A stretch of 64,000 nt of DNA, taken from Pseudobutyrivibrio sp. UBA1225. Lineage in GTDB: Bacteria > Bacillota > Clostridia > Lachnospirales > Lachnospiraceae. Positions 1 to 8,418 of this stretch are shown in pieces. Each line of letters begins with the position of its first letter. The first letter of the stretch is position 1. The notes below the pieces were generated by a model. It did not search any database, was not told where the DNA came from, and saw nothing but the letters and a program-made list of their open reading frames with translations. The position numbers and the translations under genes were made by a program. Location of the stretch: NCBI GenBank assembly GCA_002309345.1, contig DBWZ01000094.1, forward strand, positions 17,968-81,967. The letters are read 5' to 3'.

Positions 1-288
1 GAGATAGAAGAAAAGAAGGCAGGCTACAATCCTGAGCTATCCTACGGTAGTCATATGTTTCAAGATTTGGTGGAGCAGGATATACTTTACACTGCTGTCT
101 TTAGCAATGCGGAGCGAACTATATTTAACCCAGACATACTTAAGTCAGTTAGTGCTAAAAACATCACACACACCTTTGAGGGAGGTGACGAGCTGAAGGA
201 TATAGTGCAAGTATATGATGTTTCCCAGTTAGATTGCGAAATGTACAACGATATTAAAGAGGAACATTTCCTTATATATTTCAAATAA
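1..288 (+). CDS. C-terminal part of an unidentified protein (5' truncated by window)
   Basis: The reading frame is open from base 1 to a TAA at 286-288, so 95 residues of a longer protein are visible. The ATG at 55 has no good ribosome site and is probably an internal Met. The segment is acidic and soluble-looking, with no membrane segment, and ends in Leu-Ile-Tyr-Phe-Lys. I do not recognise a family. It converges with the LysR gene only 4 bases away, and its likely terminator hairpin lies inside the antisense 3' end of that gene. Confidence 0.6.
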   Translation, partial: EIEEKKAGYNPELSYGSHMFQDLVEQDILYTAVFSNAERTIFNPDILKSVSAKNITHTFEGGDELKDIVQVYDVSQLDCEMYNDIKEEHFLIYFK

Positions 289-292
289 TACT

Positions 293-1189
293 TTAGACAG
301 GGGCTTGTAGGTTATTAAAGTAATCTACTATAGCCCCTTTTAATGCGTTTGCTTCGGCGCTTAAAATATTATCCTTGTTGTATACAATATAGAGCTTTTT
401 TACTAACCATTCTTCTTTGAAATGCACAATCTTTAACTTATCGGATTTGTTCTTCTTGGCCAGATATTCTAAGCTCATTCCTAGTGCATAGTTTTCTTCA
501 GCCATGGAATGAATCAGATGAATATCGGAGGTCTCTAGTATTATGTTTGGAAATTCTACTGGCTCGTCAAAGCTATACAGCTGATTTAGGCTGGTTGTAG
601 ATTTGGCGTCCTTCACTACCATAGGTTCTCCACTTATTTCAGAAAAAGATACAGAATTTCTTTTGGCAAGAGGATGATTTTTGTTTACCACTAAACAAAA
701 TGGCTCACTGCACAGTTGTTCATAGCCAAAATAATGCGGATTGAATGGTCCAGGAATAATGCCAAGCTCAACCTTGTGTTTCTTTATTTTTTCAAGGATA
801 TAGTCATCTGTAAATTCCTTCAAATTGATTTGAATTTCCGGAAAGCTATCATGGAACTTTTTGAAGAAAGTCGCAGGTATCAGTTGCGGGAAATCGTAGG
901 AACAAAAGATAGAGACAGTTTTTATTGGTCGTTGACTTTTAAATAATCTGTCGGTTATCAATTCATATTCTTCGAGGATGTTTTTTGCGTGAATGGATAA
1001 ACGTGCAGCTTCATTAGTGGGAACAATCCTATTATGTTTATGTTCAAACAGATTTGTTCCTAATTCTTTTTCTAAAGCGGCAATAGTTTTGCTAATACCT
1101 TGGGGAGTCACAAATAAATTTGAAGCAGCCTTTGAGATGCTTTTAGTAGAATAAACTTCTAGAAAGTATGCCAGTTGACGTTGATTCAT
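293..1189 (-). CDS. LysR-family transcriptional regulator
   Basis: A 298-residue LysR-type regulator, the usual length. The N-terminal winged HTH (about residues 1-60) has the typical pattern of a Tyr-Phe-Leu-Glu-Val helix, then a Ser-Ile-Ser-Lys-Ala-Ala segment and Gln-Gly-Ile-Ser-Lys recognition helix; the rest is the substrate-binding-like effector domain. I chose the ATG at 1187-1189 because GGAGG lies just upstream; the longer open frame to 1312 runs through a hairpin and is leader. It is divergent from the RidA/amine-oxidation operon, and a dyad (1326-1344) between them fits a LysR box. It most likely controls that operon in response to its substrate. The effector is unknown. Confidence 0.9.
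   Translation of the reverse strand: MNQRQLAYFLEVYSTKSISKAASNLFVTPQGISKTIAALEKELGTNLFEHKHNRIVPTNEAARLSIHAKNILEEYELITDRLFKSQRPIKTVSIFCSYDFPQLIPATFFKKFHDSFPEIQINLKEFTDDYILEKIKKHKVELGIIPGPFNPHYFGYEQLCSEPFCLVVNKNHPLAKRNSVSFSEISGEPMVVKDAKSTTSLNQLYSFDEPVEFPNIILETSDIHLIHSMAEENYALGMSLEYLAKKNKSDKLKIVHFKEEWLVKKLYIVYNKDNILSAEANALKGAIVDYFNNLQAPV
299..340 (+). terminator. Terminator hairpin overlapping the LysR 3' end
   Basis: Two stacked stems (299-305 with 332-338, and 307-314 with 321-328) are followed by TTTT. It sits just past the stop of the upstream plus-strand gene but within the antisense coding sequence of the last LysR codons. Confidence 0.6.
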
Positions 1190-1230
1190 GATAGAGCCTC
1201 CAATTACCTTATTAATTCCTAAAAAGAAAA

Positions 1231-1254
1231 GCGCATGGAAAAAACTCCATGCGC
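1231..1254 (-). terminator. Attenuator-like hairpin in the LysR leader
   Basis: A perfect 9-bp stem (1231-1239 with 1246-1254) reads on the minus strand into TTTTCTTTTT, about 40 bases before the LysR start codon. Its position in the leader suggests premature termination control. Confidence 0.5.
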
Positions 1255-1325
1255 CTTTGCGTTTGTTTAGATTAATTATATCTACAGAAAAAAGAAAGTC
1301 AAGTAACTTCAACCAAATGGTTTAT

Positions 1326-1344
1326 CAGATAAATTAAACATCTG
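1326..1344. promoter_or_regulatory. Candidate LysR operator
   Basis: The inverted repeat CAGAT-N9-ATCTG lies between the two divergent genes and fits the T-N11-A pattern of LysR boxes. A TATAAA-like -10 for the operon follows near 1369. Confidence 0.5.
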
Positions 1345-1405
1345 CTTTTAAATTGTTAGATTTAATGATATAAATTACTCAACAAGAAAACAAGCAGCTA
1401 AGAAC

Positions 1406-1440
1406 AAAGGCGTTCACACAAGATGTGTGGGCGCCTTTTT
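1406..1440 (+). terminator. Strong terminator hairpin in the leader of the RidA operon
   Basis: A 15-bp stem with two G-T pairs (1406-1420 with 1424-1438, loop AGA) runs into TTTTT. It ends about 35 bases before the RidA start codon and there is no gene upstream of it on this strand, so it reads as an attenuator rather than an end-of-gene terminator. Confidence 0.6.
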
Positions 1441-1474
1441 CAGATTTATATTAAAGGAAAGTGAGGTAATTGTT

Positions 1475-1867
1475 ATGGAACTGAAGAGAACAAACTATAG
1501 CTCAGGTGCACCGCTAGAAGAAAAGGTTGGTTACTCAAGAATGGTAAAGATTGGACCTTATATAAAAATAGGTGGAACCACATCAGTCCAAGGTGATGGA
1601 ACAGTCTATGGAGAAGATGCATACGAGCAAACAAAATACGTTTTAGACAAGCAGATCAAATTACTTGAACAGGCTGGTGCAACAAAAGAGGATGTCTTTT
1701 CAGTTTTTATTTATACAACAGACATCACAGCTGGTGGAAAGATTTGTGAGGCATATTCAGAATTCTTTAAAGAAGTCAAACCACTAAACACAATGGTTGA
1801 AATAACAAGATTAAATCGACCTACACAAATCGTAGAAATAGAAATGGAAGCAATGCTTACAGATTAA
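1475..1867 (+). CDS. ridA: RidA family (YjgF/YER057c) enamine/imine deaminase
   Basis: 130 residues, the standard RidA length. RidA proteins hydrolyse reactive enamines and imines such as 2-aminoacrylate made by PLP enzymes or amine oxidases. The family's internal Gly-Gly-Thr-Thr, the Tyr-Glu-Gln-Thr-Lys helix and the C-terminal Glu-Ile-Glu-Met-Glu-Ala strand are visible. I chose the ATG at 1475 because GGAAAGTGAGG precedes it; an earlier ATG at 1427 overlaps a terminator hairpin. It is the first gene of an amine-oxidation operon, where imine products would be its substrate. The catalytic Arg usual near position 105 is present as Thr-Arg-Leu-Asn-Arg. The family is certain; the exact substrate is inferred. 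Confidence 0.9.
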   Translation: MELKRTNYSSGAPLEEKVGYSRMVKIGPYIKIGGTTSVQGDGTVYGEDAYEQTKYVLDKQIKLLEQAGATKEDVFSVFIYTTDITAGGKICEAYSEFFKEVKPLNTMVEITRLNRPTQIVEIEMEAMLTD

Positions 1868-1889
1868 ATAGAAGGTATAGGAGGTCAAG

Positions 1890-2198
1890 ATGAGCAGAAT
1901 AGTAGAACATCCGATACTAGAAAAGCAGGAAGAAAAGAAGTTAGTATCATTTGAATTTGATGGTAAAGAATATAAAGGGTATGAAGGGGAACCAATTGCC
2001 ATAGCGCTTAAAGCAAACGGAGTGATGATCCATCGGTACACAAAAAAGGAACATAAGCCAAGAGGTTTGTTTTGTGCCATTGGAAGATGCACCGATTGTG
2101 TAATGGTTGTAGATGGAGAGCCTAATATTAGAACCTGTGTGACACCTCTTAAGGAGGGAATGGTAGTTCAGACACAGAACGGTGTGGAAGCCATGTAG
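1890..2198 (+). CDS. (2Fe-2S)-binding small subunit, HcnA/opine-oxidase gamma type
   Basis: 102 residues with a single [2Fe-2S] ferredoxin fold. The ligands appear to be Cys62, Cys67, Cys70 and Cys83, with the spacing of the Fer2_4 family. Such subunits accompany the FAD subunits of hydrogen cyanide synthase, opine oxidases and sarcosine oxidase-like dehydrogenases, where they pass electrons. It begins 22 bases after ridA behind AGGAGG and is followed by the large FAD subunit, so it is presumably part of one membrane-associated or soluble amine dehydrogenase complex. The substrate cannot be told from this subunit. Confidence 0.85.
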   Translation: MSRIVEHPILEKQEEKKLVSFEFDGKEYKGYEGEPIAIALKANGVMIHRYTKKEHKPRGLFCAIGRCTDCVMVVDGEPNIRTCVTPLKEGMVVQTQNGVEAM

Positions 2199-2241
2199 TA
2201 GCAGAGGAAAGAAATTATAGATTATCAGGGAGGTATGTTTA

Positions 2242-3819
2242 ATGGATAGATATGAAGTGATAGTTGTAGGTGCTGGACCATCTGGACTATCAGCAGCAAT
2301 AGAAGCAGCTAAGCGAGGACTTAAAGTAATTGTGTTTGATGAAAACGACAAGCCGGGTGGTCAGTTATTTAAACAGATTCATAAGTTTTTTGGCTCGAAG
2401 GAGCATCATGCAAAGATTAGAGGCTTTCGAATAGGCGAGGAATTGTTAAAGGAAGCTGCAGAGGTTGGAGTACAGGTAGAGCTTGGGGCGACAGTAATTG
2501 GATTATATTCTGATAAGGAAGTAAGTGTAAGGATTGGCGACACAATAAAGCATTACAAGGGTGACACAGTAATTGTTGCCACCGGTGCAGCCGAAAACAT
2601 GGTTACCTTCCCAGGCTGGACTTTACCGGGAGTTATTGGCGCTGGCGCAGCACAGACCATGATGAACATACATGGAATTAAGCCAGGCAAAAAAGTTTTG
2701 ATGCTAGGCTCCGGAAATGTAGGATTAGTAGTTTCATTCCAGCTTCTTCAGGCGGGATGTGAGGTGGTGGCATTAGTAGATGCGGCACCAAAGATTGGCG
2801 GATATGGCGTTCACGCAGCTAAGGTTGCCAGATGTGGTGTTCCATTCTTTTTATCCCACACAATAAAAGAAGCACATGGAACTGATTATCTTACAGGTGT
2901 AACTATCAACGAAGTTGATGATAAGTTTAGACCGATTGAAGGAACAGAAAAGTATTTTGAAGTAGATACTATCTGCATGGCAGTTGGACTATCGCCGATG
3001 TCCCAGTTGCTTAAGATGGCAGGCTGCAAGATGGAGGACAATCCAAAGCGAGGTGGTCAGGTTCCGATCGTGGATGAGTATGGCGAGACATCTGTTTCTG
3101 GTGTGTTTGCAGCAGGTGATGTATCAGGAATTGAAGAAGCATCATCAGCGATGATTGAAGGCAAGATGGCAGGCGTTTGTGTTTGCGGATATCTGGGCTA
3201 CATATCAGACGAAGAGATGCAATCAGAGATTCAAAAGCTGGAAAAGGATTTGGATAGCTTAAGACAGGGAATGTTTGCACCAAAGAATAGAGGAAAGGCT
3301 ATTGAAAAAACAGAAGAGGGAATTGATATTTCCATGAACCTTTTGAAGAAAGGATTTGTTGCAGACGATGAGATAGAACGATTCCCTGGTGTTGTTCATA
3401 AGGTTGGCATACATCCAGTGATGGAATGTACGCAAAACATTCCTTGTAATCCATGTCAGGATGCCTGCAGTAAAGGATGTATATCAATTGGAAATAATAT
3501 TACATGCCTGCCATTCATCAAAGAGGAAAGCAAATGTGTTAACTGTGGAATGTGTGTAGCGAGTTGTTCTGGCCAAGCAATCTTTTTGGTAGATGAGGAC
3601 TGTGGAGATGGCACAGCAACAATCACTCTTCCATATGAGTTTTTACCTTTACCAGAGGTTGGTGATAAGGGCTTTGGGTTATCAAGAAATGGCGAAAAGC
3701 TATGCGAGGCACAGATTGTATCAGTCAAGAGTATGAAAGCGTTTGACCATACAAATCTTTTAACTATGAAGGTTCCAAAAGAATATGCAATGAAGGCAAG
3801 ATTTTTTAAATGCAGTTAG
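2242..3819 (+). CDS. FAD/NAD(P)-dependent oxidoreductase with ferredoxin-like Cys cluster (HcnB/OoxA-like)
   Basis: 525 residues. An N-terminal FAD-binding Gly-x-Gly-x-x-Gly (residues 10-15) and a second dinucleotide site near residue 155 (Gly-Ser-Gly-Asn-Val-Gly) mark a pyridine-nucleotide-disulphide-type fold, as in HcnB and opine oxidase large subunits. Unlike those shorter proteins, it carries near residues 395-450 a Cys-rich stretch with Cys-x-x-Cys-x-x-x-Cys and Cys-x-x-Cys-x-x-x-Cys groups, suggesting bound [4Fe-4S] clusters. It probably relays electrons from the partner flavoprotein at 4153. GGAGG precedes the start. The exact reaction is inferred from context. Confidence 0.85.
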   Translation: MDRYEVIVVGAGPSGLSAAIEAAKRGLKVIVFDENDKPGGQLFKQIHKFFGSKEHHAKIRGFRIGEELLKEAAEVGVQVELGATVIGLYSDKEVSVRIGDTIKHYKGDTVIVATGAAENMVTFPGWTLPGVIGAGAAQTMMNIHGIKPGKKVLMLGSGNVGLVVSFQLLQAGCEVVALVDAAPKIGGYGVHAAKVARCGVPFFLSHTIKEAHGTDYLTGVTINEVDDKFRPIEGTEKYFEVDTICMAVGLSPMSQLLKMAGCKMEDNPKRGGQVPIVDEYGETSVSGVFAAGDVSGIEEASSAMIEGKMAGVCVCGYLGYISDEEMQSEIQKLEKDLDSLRQGMFAPKNRGKAIEKTEEGIDISMNLLKKGFVADDEIERFPGVVHKVGIHPVMECTQNIPCNPCQDACSKGCISIGNNITCLPFIKEESKCVNCGMCVASCSGQAIFLVDEDCGDGTATITLPYEFLPLPEVGDKGFGLSRNGEKLCEAQIVSVKSMKAFDHTNLLTMKVPKEYAMKARFFKCS

Positions 3820-3830
3820 GAGGGAGAAGG

Positions 3831-4151
3831 ATGAGCGAAGTAATTGATAGATCAATTGATATAGGTGAGTTTATCCCGCAACCAGATGACGATATGATTA
3901 TTTGCCGTTGCGAAGAAATCACCAAAGGTGAAATAAGAAGAGCAGTTCATGATGGGATGTGGACGATGACAGAAATAAGACGATATTTGCGAACAGGAAT
4001 GGGGCTATGTCAGGGTCAGACTTGCTCAAGACTTGTCAAAGGAATTGTGGCAAGAGAGTTGGCGATTAATCCGAATGAGCTGGAACCAGCAACTGCCCGC
4101 TCTCCTATGAGACCGACAGAGATGAAAGTACTTGGCAAGGAGGTGAGCTGA
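3831..4151 (+). CDS. BFD-like [2Fe-2S] protein
   Basis: 106 residues with the BFD-type [2Fe-2S] pattern: Ile-Cys-Arg-Cys-Glu-Glu near residue 25, then Gly-Leu-Cys-Gln-Gly-Gln-Thr-Cys about 35 residues later. In opine oxidases and HcnB this domain is fused to the FAD subunit; here it is a separate gene. I chose ATG 3831, with GGAGG just upstream, over an ATG at 3810 that overlaps the preceding gene. It probably serves as an electron-transfer subunit of the complex encoded by its neighbours. The next gene starts 2 bases after its stop. Confidence 0.8.
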   Translation: MSEVIDRSIDIGEFIPQPDDDMIICRCEEITKGEIRRAVHDGMWTMTEIRRYLRTGMGLCQGQTCSRLVKGIVARELAINPNELEPATARSPMRPTEMKVLGKEVS

Positions 4152-4152
4152 A

Positions 4153-5292
4153 ATGTCAACAAATAAAGCGGATGTAATAGTAGTTGGCGGCGGCATTATT
4201 GGATGTGCCACAAGCTATTACCTAAGAAAAAGAGGAAAATCAGTAATTGTATTAGAGGCAAGCGACAACATTGGAAATGGTGGCTCCTCTAGAAACGGCG
4301 GTGGTGTTAGACAATCAGGTAGAGATCCACGAGAACTGCCACTTGCAATGTATGGAATCAAGGAGCTTTGGCCAGAGCTTTCCAAGGAATTAGGTGTGGA
4401 TTGTGAATATCACAAAGATGGCAATCTTAGACTTGGAAAGAATGAAAAGCACAAAGAAATCCTTCAGGGACTCACAGATAGAGCCGTGGCCTGCGGCTTG
4501 GATGTCAGGATGATTGACGCAGATGAAATAAAAGAAATCAATCCTTATCTTTCGGATGAAGTTACATGCGCTAGCTGGTGTCCGACAGATGGACATGCAA
4601 ATCCGATGGTGACAACTCTAGCGTTTTATAAAAAAGCTAGAGAGATAGGGGTTCGATTTTTTACAGGCGAGAAGGTTACAAAGCTTCGCAAAATAAAAGG
4701 AAAGCTTAGAGAGGTATACACTGAGGAAAACGTCTATGAAGGAGACTATGTTGTAGTTGCAGCAGGATATGAATCAAGAGAGATTCTTGGAACTGTAGGT
4801 GTAGATGTTCCGATGCATCAGGAGTTATGCGAGTGCCTCGTAACCGAGGCGGAGCCACATATGTTTGATCAGATGCTTGGAACTGCGGAGGCAGATTTCT
4901 ACGGACATCAATCTGATCACGGTTCATTTGTATTCGGCGGAATGTCGGGACTTGAGTTGAATAACAAGGACACCGGTCCTAAAAACTCTCCAAGCAATGC
5001 TTCAATTACATCACCTTGTATTTGCCGAGGTATCATGAAATACTTCCCAGCATTGGAAAACGCCAAGATAGTTAGAACTTGGGCTGGTTACTTAGATATT
5101 TGTCAGGATGGTGTTCCCGTCCTAGGTTTTGTGGATGAAGTTCCTGGTCTAGTGGTTGCATGTGCATTTTCTGGTCACGGATTTGGAATTGCCCCAGCTG
5201 TTGGTGAGCAGTTGGCAAAACTTATTATTGATGGAGTCACATCCGTTGATATATCGGGTCTGCGATATGGCAGATTCAAGGCAAAGATTTAA
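4153..5292 (+). CDS. FAD-dependent amine/amino acid oxidoreductase, DAO family (SoxB/HcnC-like)
   Basis: 379 residues, typical of the D-amino acid oxidase/glycine oxidase/sarcosine oxidase beta family. The N-terminus has the FAD-binding Gly-Gly-Gly-Ile-Ile-Gly motif, followed by Ser-Ser-Arg-Asn-Gly-Gly-Gly-Val-Arg-Gln, the segment that contacts FAD in SoxB-like proteins; a C-terminal Gly-His-Gly-Phe-Gly-Ile-Ala-Pro motif closes the FAD site. This is the likely catalytic dehydrogenating subunit, turning an amine, opine, proline-type or D-amino acid into an imine. The substrate is not readable from the sequence. It sits between the BFD-like and PII genes. Confidence 0.88.
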   Translation: MSTNKADVIVVGGGIIGCATSYYLRKRGKSVIVLEASDNIGNGGSSRNGGGVRQSGRDPRELPLAMYGIKELWPELSKELGVDCEYHKDGNLRLGKNEKHKEILQGLTDRAVACGLDVRMIDADEIKEINPYLSDEVTCASWCPTDGHANPMVTTLAFYKKAREIGVRFFTGEKVTKLRKIKGKLREVYTEENVYEGDYVVVAAGYESREILGTVGVDVPMHQELCECLVTEAEPHMFDQMLGTAEADFYGHQSDHGSFVFGGMSGLELNNKDTGPKNSPSNASITSPCICRGIMKYFPALENAKIVRTWAGYLDICQDGVPVLGFVDEVPGLVVACAFSGHGFGIAPAVGEQLAKLIIDGVTSVDISGLRYGRFKAKI

Positions 5293-5314
5293 TAAAGGTT
5301 AGGAGGAAATGCTT

Positions 5315-5692
5315 ATGAAGGTTTCAATCGAGGAATTATCAAGGGTAGAAATAATCACACGTGAAGCTAAGGTAATTGAGCTTACGGAAAACTTTTCCAG
5401 ATTTGGAATAACCGGAATGACAATTTACGACGCAAAAGGATGCGGAGTTCAGTTGGGAACTCAGGAATACGAAAGCGATAAAAATGAAGTTCCACAGCTT
5501 CTTTCTAAGCAGGTAATCATGGTTGTGTTACCAACTAGAGAAGTTGATAGCTTTATTGAATTTGTAGAGAAATCCCTCTATACAGGTCACATTGGTGATG
5601 GAAAGATTTTTGTTACTCCAGTGACAAACGCAATTAGAGTTCGTACTGGTGAAGAAGGAACGGACGCCTTGAAAGAAGGTACATTGGATTAA
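5315..5692 (+). CDS. PII-family signalling protein (GlnB/GlnK-like)
   Basis: 125 residues and a clear PII fold: Gly-Ile-Thr-Gly-Met-Thr at 31-36, the B-loop Thr-Gly-His-Ile-Gly-Asp-Gly-Lys-Ile-Phe-Val at 90-100 and the C-loop Arg-Val-Arg-Thr-Gly-Glu-Glu at 108-114, which bind ATP/ADP. Gln46 aligns with the Mg/2-oxoglutarate-contacting Gln39. The T-loop is atypical: the position of uridylylated Tyr51 aligns with Glu58, and a Tyr occurs earlier at 52. AGGAGG at 5301-5306 selects the ATG at 5315 over 5309. The gene lies immediately before an amino acid permease, not amtB, so it may gate that permease or its oxidase operon. Family assignment is strong; the partner is inferred. Confidence 0.88.
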   Translation: MKVSIEELSRVEIITREAKVIELTENFSRFGITGMTIYDAKGCGVQLGTQEYESDKNEVPQLLSKQVIMVVLPTREVDSFIEFVEKSLYTGHIGDGKIFVTPVTNAIRVRTGEEGTDALKEGTLD

Positions 5693-5703
5693 GGAGGTGT
5701 TCT

Positions 5704-7101
5704 ATGGTTGAAAAGAAAATAGGGCTCGGAAGTGTAATAGCTACTGGAGTAGGACTTGTAGTAGCAAGTAGTTGTTTATTATCACTTGGAATAGGCGCAG
5801 GAAGCATTGGAACACCATTTATAATTACGATGACCATTGCTTGTATAGTGAATATTTTGACGCTATTATCCGTTGCAGAATTAAATTCACTTATGCCGAA
5901 TCTAACAGGTGGATTAGCACAGTTTTCTCTGGCAGGAGTAGGACCATTCATCACAATTATTTGTATGGTTGGCGGATATCTCTTGTGTAACTCCCTTGCA
6001 GGATCAGTTGAGGGAGCTGTATTCGGAAATACGTTTTCCACAATGTTTAGTGATTACAACATCCCATCATGGGTATTTACAGCAGTTTTAGTTACATTTC
6101 TTATGATTACAAATCTAAATGGTGTAGATGTGTTTATCAAGGTTCAGGATTTTGTAGCCTACGCACTTATTGCATCACTTGCGATTATGGGAATTCTAGG
6201 AATGCTTGGAATCGGAACAGGTGAGATTGTTAGCCAGCCGGCTGTGGTGGCTTCTGATTTTAAAAGCGTAACCGGCTTATGTGGTCTTGCATTTTTCCTA
6301 TTTGTAGGTGGTGAATATGTAATACCTCTTACAAAGAATTGCAAAAACTCAAAAAGAGATATTCCACTTGGAATGATTCTAAGTATGCTCATCATTCTTG
6401 TAATGCAAATCTTCATGGTGTTGGGATTCAAGAACTACACACAGTGGGATGAGTTGGCAGCAAGTACCACACCGCAGATTTTATATGGACGTATGCTACT
6501 TGGACCACTTGGAAGATATTGGATGCTAGTTGTCACATTATTGGCGGCTATTAGTTCCGTAAATACGATAATGAATTCCCTTTCGTATATCCTAATGGGA
6601 ATGTCTAAGATAGAGCTTCTTCCAGTATTCTTTCAGAAGACAAACAAAAAAGGTGCTCCATATGTGGGAATAGTGTTAGAAGCAGTGTTCTTCTTGTTCT
6701 TTAACATAACAGGTCTTTCATCCACAGATTCTATATCGTTTATGATTGCGGTTTTGGCAATCCTTTGGATGATTAGTTACATTGTTACAAACGTAGATGT
6801 ACTTTTGCTTCGACGAAGATTACCGAATGCACCTAGAAATTTTAAATTGCCATTTGGAGCGATGGTTCCAGTTCTTGCGATTTTGGGTTCTGTATACATG
6901 ATATACAGCATCGATCCAAGTATGGAAGTGAAGTTATCTCTGTATAAGATAGTTGGTGTTACCATAGCAGTTCTTGCTATATATTCGTTCCTTTGGATTA
7001 AGCTTAGGGTTAAGAAACCTTTATTTAAGCCTTATGCGATAAAAGAAGTTATGGCAATGGAAAATGAACTATATTTGGAATACCACAAAAAAGCAAGCTG
7101 A
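5704..7101 (+). CDS. APC-superfamily amino acid permease
   Basis: 465 residues with about 12 hydrophobic segments, and the N-terminal Gly-Leu-Gly-Ser-Val-Ile-Ala-Thr-Gly-Val-Gly typical of APC transporters. It sits 11 bases downstream of the PII gene behind AAGGAGGTG and upstream of the ornithine-cyclodeaminase-family gene. It probably imports the amino compound oxidised by the operon. No soluble regulatory domain is attached, so any PII control would be by direct binding. The substrate is unknown. Confidence 0.85.
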   Translation: MVEKKIGLGSVIATGVGLVVASSCLLSLGIGAGSIGTPFIITMTIACIVNILTLLSVAELNSLMPNLTGGLAQFSLAGVGPFITIICMVGGYLLCNSLAGSVEGAVFGNTFSTMFSDYNIPSWVFTAVLVTFLMITNLNGVDVFIKVQDFVAYALIASLAIMGILGMLGIGTGEIVSQPAVVASDFKSVTGLCGLAFFLFVGGEYVIPLTKNCKNSKRDIPLGMILSMLIILVMQIFMVLGFKNYTQWDELAASTTPQILYGRMLLGPLGRYWMLVVTLLAAISSVNTIMNSLSYILMGMSKIELLPVFFQKTNKKGAPYVGIVLEAVFFLFFNITGLSSTDSISFMIAVLAILWMISYIVTNVDVLLLRRRLPNAPRNFKLPFGAMVPVLAILGSVYMIYSIDPSMEVKLSLYKIVGVTIAVLAIYSFLWIKLRVKKPLFKPYAIKEVMAMENELYLEYHKKAS

Positions 7102-7152
7102 AATAGTGGGAGTTAATTGTAAATACATATAGATAAAAAGGAGGATGGCATT

Positions 7153-8295
7153 ATGGAAAATACAAAGATTGATTTATTATATTTAAGCGAGCCAGATATG
7201 ATTGAGGCTGGTGTAAACGATGTTGTAGCATGTACTTCCTGTATGGAAGAGCTTCTAGTTACTCTGGATAAAGGTGATTATTTAATGGGTGGAGAAAATG
7301 GAAACTCTCACGGCACAATGATTACCTTCCCGGACAATCCTATTTTCCCTAACATGCCAAAGAGCGGTCCTGATAGAAGATTTATGGCGATGCCTGCTTA
7401 TGTTGGTGGTGAGACTGCAATGGCTGGAATGAAATGGTATGGTTCAAACGTTGAAAACAGAGAGAAAGGGCTTCCTAGATCAATCCTTATGGTAATGTTG
7501 AATGATAAGGATACAGGTGCACCACTTTCCCTTATGTCTGCAAACCTACTATCTGCCTATAGAACATCTGGTATTCCAGGTGCAGGTGTAAAGAACTTAG
7601 CCGTTAAGGATGCAAAGGTTCTTGGAATTGTTGGACCAGGTGTAATCAACATTACAGCAATTGAAACCTTCGCAGCACTTAGACCTACTCTTGACACACT
7701 AAAGATTAAAGGTAGAGGTAAGGCATCTATTGATAGATGTATTGAATTCGTAAAAACGAATCTTCCTCAGTTTACAACAATTCAGGTTGTGGATACTCTT
7801 GAAGAATGTGTTAGAGATTCAGATATTTTGAGCTTTGCCACATCAACATCAATGGGCATGGATAGAAGTCAGTATCCATTTGTAAAGGAAGAATGGATTA
7901 AGCCAGGTGCATTATTCTGTGTGCCAGGTTCGTGTGACTTTTCAGATGAATATATCTGCAGCGGAAAGGCAAAGCTGGTTTGCGACAACATTAAGTTGTA
8001 CGAAGCATGGGCGGAGGAGTATCCATATCCAACATATAATCAGATTTATATTCCAGGATGCTTGTGGCTCGATTTGGTTCATGACGGAAAGCTTTCTAAG
8101 GATAAGATTATCAATCTTGGTGCAATACTTGCTGGCAAGGAGGAAGGTAGAACCTCAGATGATGAAGTTATAATCTACTCAGTAGGTGGTATGCCGGTTG
8201 AGGATGTGGCTTGGGGCAAGAAATGCTACGAAAAAGCCCTCGAAAAGGGAATCGGTACCAAGCTCAACCTATGGGATAAGCCATATTTATTCTAG
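7153..8295 (+). CDS. Ornithine cyclodeaminase / mu-crystallin family protein
   Basis: 380 residues, somewhat longer than classical ornithine cyclodeaminase (about 330-350). The NAD-binding segment Gly-Ile-Val-Gly-Pro-Gly-Val-Ile-Asn lies near residues 157-165, and an upstream Met-Lys-Trp-Tyr-Gly matches the substrate-side region of the family. Members are ornithine cyclodeaminases, alanine or opine dehydrogenases, or ketimine reductases. In this operon with RidA and an amine oxidase, a ketimine reductase or opine-type role is at least as likely as proline formation. AAAGGAGGATGG precedes the start. Operon membership is inferred from its position 51 bases after the permease. Confidence 0.82.
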   Translation: MENTKIDLLYLSEPDMIEAGVNDVVACTSCMEELLVTLDKGDYLMGGENGNSHGTMITFPDNPIFPNMPKSGPDRRFMAMPAYVGGETAMAGMKWYGSNVENREKGLPRSILMVMLNDKDTGAPLSLMSANLLSAYRTSGIPGAGVKNLAVKDAKVLGIVGPGVINITAIETFAALRPTLDTLKIKGRGKASIDRCIEFVKTNLPQFTTIQVVDTLEECVRDSDILSFATSTSMGMDRSQYPFVKEEWIKPGALFCVPGSCDFSDEYICSGKAKLVCDNIKLYEAWAEEYPYPTYNQIYIPGCLWLDLVHDGKLSKDKIINLGAILAGKEEGRTSDDEVIIYSVGGMPVEDVAWGKKCYEKALEKGIGTKLNLWDKPYLF

Positions 8296-8418
8296 TAAGA
8301 AAATATCATATTAATAGTGAATCTTTCTCAGTAACGCCATATCTGGTGGCAAAGGATGTACTTATAAGGGATGCAATGTTAAGATTATGGCAACTATTTA
8401 GAGAAGGAGATAAGTATT

